Positions 55,328-64,000 of a stretch of DNA of 64,000 bases are shown in pieces. Source of the DNA: Paulinella micropora (lineage: Eukaryota; Cercozoa; Imbricatea; Euglyphida). Below the pieces are notes generated by a model. The model worked only from the letters and a program-made list of their open reading frames with translations, was not told where the DNA came from and ran no database searches. Where the stretch lies: positions 335,114 through 399,113 of the forward strand of contig BJOX01000174.1 of assembly GCA_009731375.1 (NCBI GenBank), given 5' to 3'. The position numbers and the translations under genes were made by a program. The first letter of the stretch is position 1. Every line of letters begins with the position of its first letter.

Positions 55328-56528
55328 TTAAGCTTGAGCCTCGTCGACCTTCAGCCCGGCCGCCTTCCAAATCTGTACTAGGATGGGCCATGCTGGTTGA
55401 TCCTCGTCAAAGTTGACTACGTCGCGCCAACGCTTGATCTCCCCCTGGACTAACACCACGTGCGCGGAGGTCTCCAAGTCCAACCCCATCCACGCCGCCG
55501 GTAATGAGCGGTCCTCCTCCTTTCGCAGCCCATGGTACTTCTTGTCGAGCACCACATGACAGAGGCATCCGAATGTGTGCAGCAAAAACAGCCATTCCAC
55601 GTCTTTGTCATATAGACGGGTTCAGGAGTAGCTCCAAGTTGGTGTACCCTACGGTGTCCTCTACCATTTCCATCAGGCATCGCTCCCCGTTAAGTAGCGG
55701 TCTTGCTAGCAGTGCGGAGGTATCCACCGACCAGCCTTCACCCTTCTCCTTCATTCGGGTTCCATGCGCCTTCGCGCGATGCGGCGGCTTCTGGGCTCCG
55801 CCCGCCGGACACTCCGGGCACTCCTTACTAACGTCCTTGTTGACGTTCACTAGCTTTACGTCATGGGCCTTTGCAATGGCTTGTAACTTTGCGGCAGCGG
55901 GATCATGAAATATCCGATGTAGTAGTCCCATATCCCACTCCTTCGTTCTTGCCTTGTTGGTAGTCCAGAAGGCCGCTTGCTGCTCCTCCGTCGATCCCGA
56001 TTGGAACCGGATCACTGAGTCTTCCATGTCAAAGTACAGAAGGGCGTCCTTCTCCTCCTCCTTCACATCCGGGACCACCGCCCTAGTGGCGTAAGGCGAA
56101 TCCTTGCGTAATACCAGCGTATACCCATCGAGCATCATCTTAGGTCCGGACACGAGTAGTTCGGTCAAGTGCTCACCCACCCATACTTCCTTTAGTGGTA
56201 GGCTTCCATCCCGCCCGTCACCCCGGAGGGTGGGTAGCTTGTAATCCCCTTGGGCGTCCATCCTGGTGGTTCCACCCACCGCGCTGAACTCTTTCACTTC
56301 ACGCTTGACGCCATGCATGAACTCCTTGTAGCTTGGTGGTGCCATGTCTGACACGGCCCCCGAGTCCAACATGGGGTCCGGGGCCTTTCGCGGTCTTGTC
56401 GCCTTTCGTCTATCCTTCCCCATTAGCGCTCGATTCAGCATCATCCTTATCACCTCCATTTCTTCTTCCTGAAGTTGCTCGGGCCCCCCCTGGACCTCGC
56501 TGGCGTAGACCACCACATGTTCAGGCAT
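55328..56528 (-). pseudogene. Copia protease and truncated integrase
   Basis: Protease active site PMLDSGAVSDMAPPSYKEF (D-S-G) at about nt 56380. The GAG-pre-integrase/zinc domain follows: WDMGLLHRIFHDPAAAKLQA with His residues and ECPECPAGGAQKPPHRAKAH with the Cys pair. The integrase core begins (GWSVDTSALLARPLLNGERC, first Asp) but jumps after DTVGYTNLELLL straight to the end-of-core motif HTFGCLCHVVLDKKYHGLRK in another frame. About 100-150 residues with the other catalytic positions are missing. Confidence 0.8.
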
Positions 56529-56787
56529 GTCGCCTCCCCCTAGCGGTCGTAACCAGTAGGGTTTGGGTCGCTTGTCCCAGTCCCCTGCTATTCTCCAGGG
56601 CTTTGGGTTCCAGTGCGCTGGGAATCTTGGCTTGTTGTAAGGAAATGGCCAACCGGTCGATCAGCGATACAGCAATCCCACGTATTCCTGCCATCGCCCC
56701 TCAAAATCCTGTAGGTCTCGGTGGTCATCCTCCCACTTGGGCGGCCACGCCACCCGGTTCTGATTTACTTCGTTTTGCTGCTCCATT

Positions 56788-57099
56788 CACAGCCAAACGA
56801 TACCCCTCCCATACCCGGGTATGATACCCGGTATGATACCCCTGGGGTATGATACGCCCATACCCCCCCCCCTCCCATATCCCTGGGTTATGATACCCTT
56901 CCCCCGTATCCCTGGGTTATGATACCCTCCCCCGCCTCCCCATACCCCCCCGATGTATGGAACAGTGGTATGGGACAGGAGAATCATACCCCGGGGTATG
57001 GGACAGGGGTATATGGACTAGGTGTATCGGTTTATGATACCCCAGTGGTATCATACCTGTTATCATACCCGGGTATGGGAGTGGTATCGTTTGGCTGTG
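56788..57099. repeat. 312-bp palindromic-repeat element (GTATGATACCC family), copy 1
   Basis: Bounded by CACAGCCAAACGATACC on the left and its inverse GGTATCGTTTGGCTGTG on the right. The inside consists of variants of CATACCCGGGTATGATACC and CCTGGGTTATGATACC, many self-complementary. It interrupts the Copia frame. Looks like a foldback or MITE-like insertion built from short palindromes. Confidence 0.75.
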
Positions 57100-57135
57100 C
57101 AACGTTTGGTTTTAAAGGACCTCGGTCTCTCTTTG

Positions 57136-57840
57136 CTATACCTCTNNNNNNNNNNTATCACTTCCAAGCGCCGGATCCTTTCCTTTTCGCTCACCAGGTC
57201 CCGCCCGGGTTCCGGCTCCATGTCCGTTCGCTGATTGCCTGGGCTTGCAGCGTCCACCGGGATAAGTTGGCCCGGCACCACTCCCGGAGTTAACACCCCC
57301 TCCTTGCGATCCTCTTGTTTCCACACTCTCTTTTCTGCCGCTTTGGTGATAAGTTGCTGAACTTCGTTGATCTGGTCCATCATTGCCCACCGCTCTGATC
57401 TCTTCTCCACAGAGCTCCGTCATCACCGTCGCCAACTTTCGGAGGTGTCGAAGCACATTGGTGCGTGTCTTCTCGTCACTTTCGCGATCCGGGTGTTTTG
57501 GTTTTGTGGGCGTCCATTGCCCCTTAATCTGGGCCAGTGCCCTCCCCATCTCCTCTTTAAACCTCTTAGCCTTAGGCGTGTCGTAGGGCGCCGCCGCCCG
57601 AACTTGGGTCACCAAAGATACCGTGTCATCCCCCCTCCCTGGATCTTTGGAATCCTCGGACTCCTCTTGCACCTCCGTTGAATCCTCCTGGAAGCTCCGG
57701 TAGAGCTCCGCCATGTGCTCCCGCCATGGGGTACTTCCATTTTCCAAGAACACCAATGGGTCTGTTACTTCCTCAGGGGTAGCCATCATCTCGGAATTTG
57801 CCCTCCCCGGGCCCGGCGTGGCAGGGTCTGCTCTTTCCAC
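57136..57840 (-). CDS. Charged open frame following the 515-codon frame
   Basis: About 230 codons (STPWREHMAELYRSFQEDST, KRFKEEMGRALAQIKGQWTP), ending near a 10-N gap. Polar and Gly/Pro-rich at the end. Probably the continuation of the preceding frame after one shift near 57850. No domain recognised. Confidence 0.4.
   Translation of the reverse strand: MERADPATPGPGRANSEMMATPEEVTDPLVFLENGSTPWREHMAELYRSFQEDSTEVQEESEDSKDPGRGDDTVSLVTQVRAAAPYDTPKAKRFKEEMGRALAQIKGQWTPTKPKHPDRESDEKTRTNVLRHLRKLATVMTELCGEEIRAVGNDGPDQRSSATYHQSGRKESVETRGSQGGGVNSGSGAGPTYPGGRCKPRQSANGHGAGTRAGPGERKGKDPALGSDXXXXEV
57146..57155. other. 10-N assembly gap
   Basis: Ten N between GCTATACCTCT and TATCACTTCC, just right of palindromic copy 1. 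Confidence 0.95.
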
Positions 57841-57853
57841 CTGGCTCTCCGTC

Positions 57854-59404
57854 TTAACAGCGGTGTTTCTCCCTGGCTTTCCCTTCCACCCTCGGAGTCA
57901 ACGGAGGCATCGCTTCTTCTGTCACCGGCGACGCAGCCACCTTCCCTTTAGCCACTATCGGCGTCACATGAGCCTGATCCCGTACCAGCCCAACTCGCTT
58001 TAATTCATCGTCATACCTCCCGGCGTGGGCCGGATCCTTTATAGCGCGATACTGTGTTACCGCCGCTTTCACCGTCCGGTAAGGCACACGCTCTCGGTAC
58101 ACCTTTCGATTTCTCGGCACCCCCGGCTCTTCCCACTTTACCTTATCCCTGTTGCTGCTCCAGTTGTAGAGCAACCCGGTGTGCTCTTCTCGCAGAATAG
58201 TGAATATGATGGGCACCAGCGACCGGTCCCAATTCCGTCCACGCCTCTGAGCTTCCTGCCGTGTCAGATGCTCCACCATCTTGTCCGGCTTAGCTCGTTC
58301 AACCAGGTGTCCCAGGCCTCGCTCCTCCATCTCGACCACCAGTCGATACGCAGGCATCAACGCCCACTCGCGCGCCTTGGCCCTTATGCTCTCATCCACA
58401 TAATATCGCTCTCTCCTATCTTGGTGGTTGGTGCAGAACATCATGTCTCCGGTGAGATTCTCAAGGCCCGCCGCGTCTGCCCTCACCTGTTGGTACTCCG
58501 ACTCCACCGCCTCCTTTCTGGTTCTCATGCACCGGTCTCTGCCAAACGTTGAACCGTAGCACCTTCCTTCCAGACGAGCTTCCACCGCTCCAATGGGCTC
58601 ATCGTCTTCGTGACGCAGATGTTCGGGCGGTACCTCGTAGGTTTCGGGACCATACTTCAAGGGTTCTGGTAATGAATAAATAGAGTCGGGTGTTTGCGGA
58701 GTAGTCATTGTCTTGCTCTCCCCGGTGCCGGACTTACCCCCCGTCCCCTTTACTATCATCGCTCTAGGCAGGCCGGTTCCATCCCGGAGCCTTCTAAACT
58801 CCTTCCAGTTGAGTTGCCACTCCATGTACTGGTCCACTAGACCCGGTCCTGTTGGTATGTAGCGGTACCAGGACGGAGGTACCCACTCCGTCGGCCCCGT
58901 TGACACACCAAAGGTTAGCAGACTCCCACGTTCCTCTCCGTAGTGCCGAAACTCATGCGTCGCTACACCGTCACCGTCCCGGTATTGTCGCACCGCAGTT
59001 GGAGCTTCCTCTCCATCCTCCGAACTGAAGTCATCTGACGCCTCGCTGTCCTCTTGCCACGGCTCCCAATCTTCTAACCTCCTTCTTCTGGTCCGCACCT
59101 TCTTTTCCTCTCTAGGCTCGCTTGGAGTCTGGCCCGGCAGAGACCCTGGGATCGCCTTCGCCTCCCCGTCAGCCATACCATCGCTTGCCTTTACTGGCAC
59201 GTAGTCGTAGCCGGCGTGCAGTAGAGCCCCGACAACCTCCGGCGTTCCGGAGCGATTAGCGTCTACTGCAATACCCTCTCGCTCCTCCACGCCCGACGCC
59301 GACGTTGTACCACTTTCTTCCGGAGCAGTCAAAGTGTTCACATAGTTGGTAAACTCCTCGTAGTTACTCACTTCCGGGAACACTCCCCTTGCTTCTCCTA
59401 GTTG
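57854..59404 (-). CDS. ~515-codon open frame of unknown function inside the Copia element
   Basis: An unbroken minus-strand frame running from the large gap to a stop at 57854. Features: acidic stretch (WEPWQEDSEASDDFSSEDGE), WVPPSWYRYIPTGPGLVDQY, YMEWQLNWKEFRRLRDGTGL, RCYGSTFGRDRCMRTRKEAV, then a basic end. No protease, RT, integrase or knuckle motif is visible. Its position between gag and protease and its intact frame in a decayed element are odd. It may be an extra ORF of the element or part of a second, nested retroelement's gag. It lies between two palindromic repeats. Confidence 0.5.
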   Translation of the reverse strand, partial: QLGEARGVFPEVSNYEEFTNYVNTLTAPEESGTTSASGVEEREGIAVDANRSGTPEVVGALLHAGYDYVPVKASDGMADGEAKAIPGSLPGQTPSEPREEKKVRTRRRRLEDWEPWQEDSEASDDFSSEDGEEAPTAVRQYRDGDGVATHEFRHYGEERGSLLTFGVSTGPTEWVPPSWYRYIPTGPGLVDQYMEWQLNWKEFRRLRDGTGLPRAMIVKGTGGKSGTGESKTMTTPQTPDSIYSLPEPLKYGPETYEVPPEHLRHEDDEPIGAVEARLEGRCYGSTFGRDRCMRTRKEAVESEYQQVRADAAGLENLTGDMMFCTNHQDRRERYYVDESIRAKAREWALMPAYRLVVEMEERGLGHLVERAKPDKMVEHLTRQEAQRRGRNWDRSLVPIIFTILREEHTGLLYNWSSNRDKVKWEEPGVPRNRKVYRERVPYRTVKAAVTQYRAIKDPAHAGRYDDELKRVGLVRDQAHVTPIVAKGKVAASPVTEEAMPPLTPRVEGKAREKHRC

Positions 59405-59423
59405 GCTGGGGGGGGGGGGGGGG

Positions 59424-60413
59424 NNNNNNNNNNNNNNNNNNNNNNNNNNNNNNNNNNNNNNNNNNNNNNNNNNNNNNNNNNNNNNNNNNNNNNNNNNNNN
59501 NNNNNNNNNNNNNNNNNNNNNNNNNNNNNNNNNNNNNNNNNNNNNNNNNNNNNNNNNNNNNNNNNNNNNNNNNNNNNNNNNNNNNNNNNNNNNNNNNNNN
59601 NNNNNNNNNNNNNNNNNNNNNNNNNNNNNNNNNNNNNNNNNNNNNNNNNNNNNNNNNNNNNNNNNNNNNNNNNNNNNNNNNNNNNNNNNNNNNNNNNNNN
59701 NNNNNNNNNNNNNNNNNNNNNNNNNNNNNNNNNNNNNNNNNNNNNNNNNNNNNNNNNNNNNNNNNNNNNNNNNNNNNNNNNNNNNNNNNNNNNNNNNNNN
59801 NNNNNNNNNNNNNNNNNNNNNNNNNNNNNNNNNNNNNNNNNNNNNNNNNNNNNNNNNNNNNNNNNNNNNNNNNNNNNNNNNNNNNNNNNNNNNNNNNNNN
59901 NNNNNNNNNNNNNNNNNNNNNNNNNNNNNNNNNNNNNNNNNNNNNNNNNNNNNNNNNNNNNNNNNNNNNNNNNNNNNNNNNNNNNNNNNNNNNNNNNNNN
60001 NNNNNNNNNNNNNNNNNNNNNNNNNNNNNNNNNNNNNNNNNNNNNNNNNNNNNNNNNNNNNNNNNNNNNNNNNNNNNNNNNNNNNNNNNNNNNNNNNNNN
60101 NNNNNNNNNNNNNNNNNNNNNNNNNNNNNNNNNNNNNNNNNNNNNNNNNNNNNNNNNNNNNNNNNNNNNNNNNNNNNNNNNNNNNNNNNNNNNNNNNNNN
60201 NNNNNNNNNNNNNNNNNNNNNNNNNNNNNNNNNNNNNNNNNNNNNNNNNNNNNNNNNNNNNNNNNNNNNNNNNNNNNNNNNNNNNNNNNNNNNNNNNNNN
60301 NNNNNNNNNNNNNNNNNNNNNNNNNNNNNNNNNNNNNNNNNNNNNNNNNNNNNNNNNNNNNNNNNNNNNNNNNNNNNNNNNNNNNNNNNNNNNNNNNNNN
60401 NNNNNNNNNNNNN
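59424..60413. other. 990-N assembly gap between G-runs
   Basis: Preceded by G16 and followed by a ~62-base G-run. Confidence 0.99.
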
Positions 60414-60477
<64 letters not shown>

Positions 60478-60545
60478 GGGGCAAGATGGGGGTATCATAC
60501 CCCAGGGTATCATACCCGGGTATGGGAGGGTATCGTTTGGCTGTG
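60414..60545. repeat. Palindromic-repeat element, copy 2 (right part, left end in gap)
   Basis: After a ~62-base G-run, the sequence GGTATCATACCC...CATACCCGGGTATGGGAGGG ends with TATCGTTTGGCTGTG at 60545, the same terminus as copy 1. Its other end lies in or before the 990-N gap. Confidence 0.7.
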
Positions 60546-60573
60546 TCACGGCTTTCAGGCCGAGGATCTGCAC

Positions 60574-62442
60574 TTACACCCCTTGCGGAGTGGTGGCTCT
60601 CCTCACCCCTACTCCTTTTCTTGCTTCCACCCCCTTTGACCATATATGCCCGCGCTGCTTTTCTTTGCCGGAGTAGGCTGTAGGCGCGGTAACCGTTGAG
60701 CTCCCCATCTTCTCCATCATCCGAGCTCCCACTTGTGTCCGCTCCCGGAGACTTCTTCTTGACCATGTCGGCCTTCGCCTTCGCTCCCGGTTGCTCGCCA
60801 TTCCCGTCTGGACCATGGGTGCACTTAGACAAGGAATGGTCACCACCGCACCGTAGGCATGGCTTCTTACAGTTGGAGGCATAATGCCCCTTCCCCTTGC
60901 AGTTGAAGCACTTCTTCTCCTTATTCTTTTCCCTCTTACTCTTTTGACTGCTCTTCCCACCGCCTTGTCCTTCATTTCCACGCGGGCCACTTCCGTCCTT
61001 CTTTTCCTTTCCTGAGTGGAGAACTTGCACTTGCTCCCGTACTTGCAATCTCCTTTACTGAAGAGAAAGCAAATCCCCTTCAACTTGTCATTGAGATGCA
61101 GGTACTGACACTCTCCTCCCTTTTTACATCTCCCCTTCTGGAAGTACATGCATGGGGTAGTAAAGGGTCTCTTCTTCTCCATCTTTGCAGCGTTTGCCTT
61201 TGCCTTCTTATTGGCCTTTCTCTCTCTTTCCTTTTGCAAATCAATGTCCTTGGCTTTCCTCTTGCCACCATTGATGTACATCCCATGATTGCTTGTCTTT
61301 CTCAAAGTCCGCTGCCAGCAGCCACTGCTTCCAGTCCGCCTGCACCTCCTTGTCCCTCATCTCGGGACCCATTATCGCATCGCGGATTATTTGCTCGAAG
61401 CTTAAGTCAGAGGAATGATGCCCCTTCTTGGCCAACTGCTCTCTTACTGCCTCAAACTCCGCAATCTGTCCTTCATACTGCGTAGAGGAGTTAAACTCCC
61501 AGCGTGCCATCTTTCTCTGCTTCTCCAGCAGATCACTGGGATTACCTTTCCCATACCGGTCCTTCAGCCGCTTCCACATGGCGTCAGGGTGTTCAACTTG
61601 CCCAAACTCCGGTGTTCCGTCTCTGACTAAATCAGTGACCAGCCTTTTTGCCTCACCCCTGAGATGGGTATATATTAGAGTGAATAACTCCACCCTCTTC
61701 TCTCGCACTGCTACTAGCAGGCTGTCATCGTAGCTTACCACCAGTTGCCGTTCTTTACGCTTCTTCTTGCGCACCGAGTCCATTGACTTCTTGTCCGACG
61801 CAGCAGTTGTAGAGAGTCCCACTTTTGGTGCTTTCTGTTCGTCACTGCCACTCAAGCTTGCGCTGCCAGAGGTACCAGACGATCTAGAGGGAGAGGCTTC
61901 CCGCTTTCCTCTCCTCTCCTCCTCATACTTTCGTGATGCTGATTCGCGTTTGCGAGTGTTGTCTGAGCTCGCTTCTTCTTCCATCTCTCTTTCCTCTTGC
62001 TCCTCTCTTTCTCTTGCTTCTGTCCTGCATCAGAGTTTTCAGAGGTTTGATTGCCTTCCGACTCATCTTCTGCATCATCCAATTCTGGCATACCAACCTC
62101 TTCTTCTTCATCGCCTGCACTCCCCTGCAGCCCTAAAGCACTGTTTAATTATAACGTTCCATTTGCATAGCTGCTACTGGCTGCAGCCACTGCTGCCTTC
62201 TTCTTGGCATATCGTTCCCATAGACTCATATAACCTGGTACTGTCTTCCCTGCCATGTGCAGCCTTCTGAGGTTGGCACGATGAACCTCCACTTTATGTC
62301 CCTTTAGGTCCTCAAATCCACCTTTGAGGTCCTTCCTAACTGCCTCTAGCATCAACGAGCGTTGGAAGTCTTCCCAGTCCTCTCTACCGCTGTAGTTCGG
62401 TATGTTGTTTGTCTCGTTTCCATTTTTCTGTTTTTCTGTCAT
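60574..62442 (-). pseudogene. Copia Gag with CCCH and CCHC zinc fingers
   Basis: Starts at the ATG at 62442 (GREDWEDFQRSLMLEAVRKD, a Gag N-terminal pattern), then a charged Glu/Lys linker in shifted frames, the main Gag domain (61984-61241: MWKRLKDRYGKGNPSDLLEK, KMARWEFNSSTQYEGQIAEF), two CCCH fingers (CMYFQKGRCKKGGECQYLH; CFLFSKGDCKYGSKCKFS) and two knuckles (CFNCKGKGHYASNC; CLRCGGDHSLSKC). Frameshifts near 62150, 61980, 61290 and 61020. CCCH fingers next to CCHC knuckles are unusual for Copia Gag. Confidence 0.8.
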
Positions 62443-63378
62443 CTGAAGTTATTTTTCTACCCCAGAAAGGTTGTTGTTTCCTTTTTGTTGTGTACTTTTG
62501 ACTGGCTGACACCTATCCTGCAAATTCCCCCTTCCGAGTACGTTGCACAAGGTCTGATTGCAGCAATCAGTCTTTAGCCTCTTCCTGTTGGTTTCCTTTA
62601 GCAGGTAGCTACCCTGCACCCACCAACACGTCTGCGCGCCACAAGCACACCTGAACTGATTTCTGGGCTTGCCTGATGATGGGGTTTTGTGGTTCAAACC
62701 CCTAAACCGTTCCTGTTGATGTCCTTCTGACCCGAAGGCTCACTCTTGTCTCCTGTCGGTAGCTCAGCCGATGCAGAGATCTACCCCCTGTTCACCACAA
62801 CGATTCACGCAGTGGTCCTGAAGCACTTTGGGAAGCCTTGGGCCCCGGGCTTCCCTTTCTGCTGTGTCACTCTTGGGTGTGACACAGACAGTAGAAACCT
62901 TTCCTCTTGATCACTTTGAGTGATGTTGTTGTCCTCCAAAACGTACAAGGCTCCTAACCCTTAAGAAGTAGGACAGTATATATATGATATCATGATTAGA
63001 AGCCGGTCACAGTTTCACGTCTCCCAGGCGTCCCCAATTGACAAGCTAATCAGCTTCACAAGACCTTTAATAGATTTACCCTCACAACAGACAAAAGCCC
63101 GCCAAACAACCAAAACAGATGACGAGAGCACTAAGTCTTTAAATTTCAGGTGTTCATACAGGTCATATTGGCATTGGTGCCACCAATGCCACAGACACAA
63201 GAAAATATTCTCTTTTCCCCATACTAACTACTAATGACAATACTAACATGTAAACCGGTTATATTAATCATGAGTCCCGGCCATCCCCTAAACTGACTTC
63301 AACCCCAAGAACAGACGTACTAGAACAGTCTTCAAGTATTAACATTCAGAATTGGACACTAACCATTGAGCATCAGTT
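62443..63378. other. 5'-side of the Copia element and unassigned DNA
   Basis: No gene. Contains the hairpin cluster 62723-62924 and a short direct GACAGTATATATATGATATCATGATTAG-like AT segment near 62970. If the Copia element is complete, its leader and LTR should lie here. Confidence 0.4.
62723..62924. repeat. Cluster of four perfect hairpins
   Basis: 62723-62738 CCTTC/GAAGG; 62830-62855 GGGAAGCC/GGCTTCCC; 62862-62887 CTGTGTCAC/GTGACACAG; 62910-62924 ATCACT/AGTGAT. Stems are perfect and closely spaced. Confidence 0.6.
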
Positions 63379-63622
63379 ATTACTGTGGCCAGGTGATATT
63401 CAAGTGGCAAAGTATCCAACTTTGATCTCATCGTTCTCCACTGATCAATGGAAGTGATATTGTACGACTGTGCTGAAGCCAGCATTTGAAAGCTTAGGAC
63501 ACGACTCTCGAGCTTTCCAACGGCGGACGGTGCGCTGCATCCTGTCCTATGGATCTCAAATATTGATTGAGAAAGATGAGGTCAAAGTTTGAATGTTTTG
63601 CCACTTGAATGTCCACAGTAAT
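63379..63622. mobile_element. Probable MITE, 244 bp, with ~50-bp inverted ends
   Basis: The left end ATTACTGTGGCCAGGTGATA... and TTCAAGTGGCAAAGTATCCA pair with the right end (reverse complement ATTACTGTGGACATTCAAGTGGCAAAA...), including matching ACTTTGATCTCATC/ACTTTGACCTCATC. No open frame inside. Non-autonomous DNA transposon; family undecided. Confidence 0.7.
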
Positions 63623-64000
63623 TCAGTTGCGACTGCGCATTTTATTCAATTTCAGTTACTGTCTCTGAGTTGTCAGTTCTGCTATTCTACTTGCTGATTA
63701 TTAACAAAGTGTGTTGATTGGGCGTCACGACTTCTAACGGAGTCTCTCAGCAAACCGGAGTGTATTAAGATATTATACTAGGTCAGTGACATATGTAGAG
63801 TGCCATATCAATAAACTTTACGAAATCGGGGACTCGGAACCGGCGATAGGCTTTTAGGCTTTTATAGTTATGTCTACAATTTTTTTTTTTTTGAAAGTAC
63901 GTCTATTAAAGTGCTACCCAACGCAAATATCATGGCAACTTATGATATGTCACACGATGCCTGCACACTATGCTCTCAAAGACAGCACTGTCAAAGTTAA
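63623..64000. other. Right end of the window, nothing recognised
   Basis: AT-rich complex sequence with a T12 run near 63880. No gene or repeat end seen. Confidence 0.6.

Larger units (their letters stand above)
53287..62442 (-). mobile_element. Copia-type retrotransposon, damaged and carrying insertions
   Basis: Minus-strand order gag, protease, integrase remnant, reverse transcriptase, RNase H is the Ty1/Copia order. It includes a 990-N gap, a 10-N gap, two palindromic-repeat insertions and an unexplained long open frame between gag and protease. LTRs and primer-binding site not recognised. Not autonomous as it stands. Confidence 0.85.

Noticed and set aside
62750-62820. tRNA gene suggested by GGTAGCTCAGCCGATGC
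   Set aside because: It resembles an A box, but no B box or cloverleaf follows at the right distance.

Overview
The window is a piece of eukaryotic nuclear scaffold, most likely from an alga or other protist. The evidence is spliceosomal introns (GT..AG), long microsatellites, Copia, Gypsy, LINE-like and Harbinger transposons, and one multi-exon host gene. The species cannot be named from the sequence. Several N gaps are present.

Region 1 (1-1572) is a tetranucleotide microsatellite followed by host flank. Region 2 (1573-22578) is the main find: a 21.0 kb AT-rich Polinton-like virus (PLV) integrated into the host genome. It has terminal inverted repeats of about 315-324 bp and is flanked by a 6-bp direct repeat, GAGCTC, that looks like a target site duplication. 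It carries an rve-type integrase, a long repeat-built fiber with a discoidin-like domain and an intramolecular chaperone end, a two-helix membrane protein, a GIY-YIG nuclease, an FtsK/HerA-type packaging ATPase, a basic core-like protein, an adenain/Ulp1-type cysteine protease with a coiled-coil front part, a penton protein, a double jelly-roll major capsid protein, a second virion-type protein, a DUF3223-like protein, two ExoX-C-like small proteins, a class 3 lipase, a B-family-like DNA polymerase running into an SF1 (Pif1-like) helicase, and a zinc-finger protein. Most late-type genes are preceded by a T-run followed by TCTA or a close variant, resembling the late promoter of CroV and Mavirus. 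Two TT-loop hairpins follow the ATPase gene. Many genes carry single-base frameshifts or one stop codon, from early decay or read errors.

Region 3 (22587-31180) is host flank, simple repeats (a 1.8 kb GAT array and a GA array), and a split gene of unknown function at 25591-27683. Region 4 (31185-37232) holds a Harbinger (HARBI1-like) transposase with a broken reading frame, GATA and AAGAT arrays, and a LINE-like 3' end with an ACT tail. Region 5 (37261-39180) is a recognisable host gene: a TVP38/TMEM64-family (VTT domain) membrane protein in about nine exons. Region 6 (39181-43350) is pyrimidine-rich repeats and unassigned DNA. Region 7 (43355-51510) is unassigned open frames followed by a rearranged Ty3/Gypsy element in which the first half of the reverse transcriptase is inverted. 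Region 8 (53287-62442, minus strand) is a damaged Copia-type element with CCCH and CCHC fingers in Gag, an integrase core deletion, an unexplained 500-codon open frame and two copies of a GTATGATACCC palindromic repeat. Region 9 (62443-64000) contains a run of hairpins and a probable 244-bp MITE.

Within the PLV, the polymerase-helicase and integrase would replicate and insert the genome; the capsid, penton, protease, ATPase and core proteins would build particles; and the fiber would bind hosts. The TCTA-type motifs suggest expression by a giant-virus transcription machinery, i.e. a virophage-like life style. That is an inference from motif shape only.
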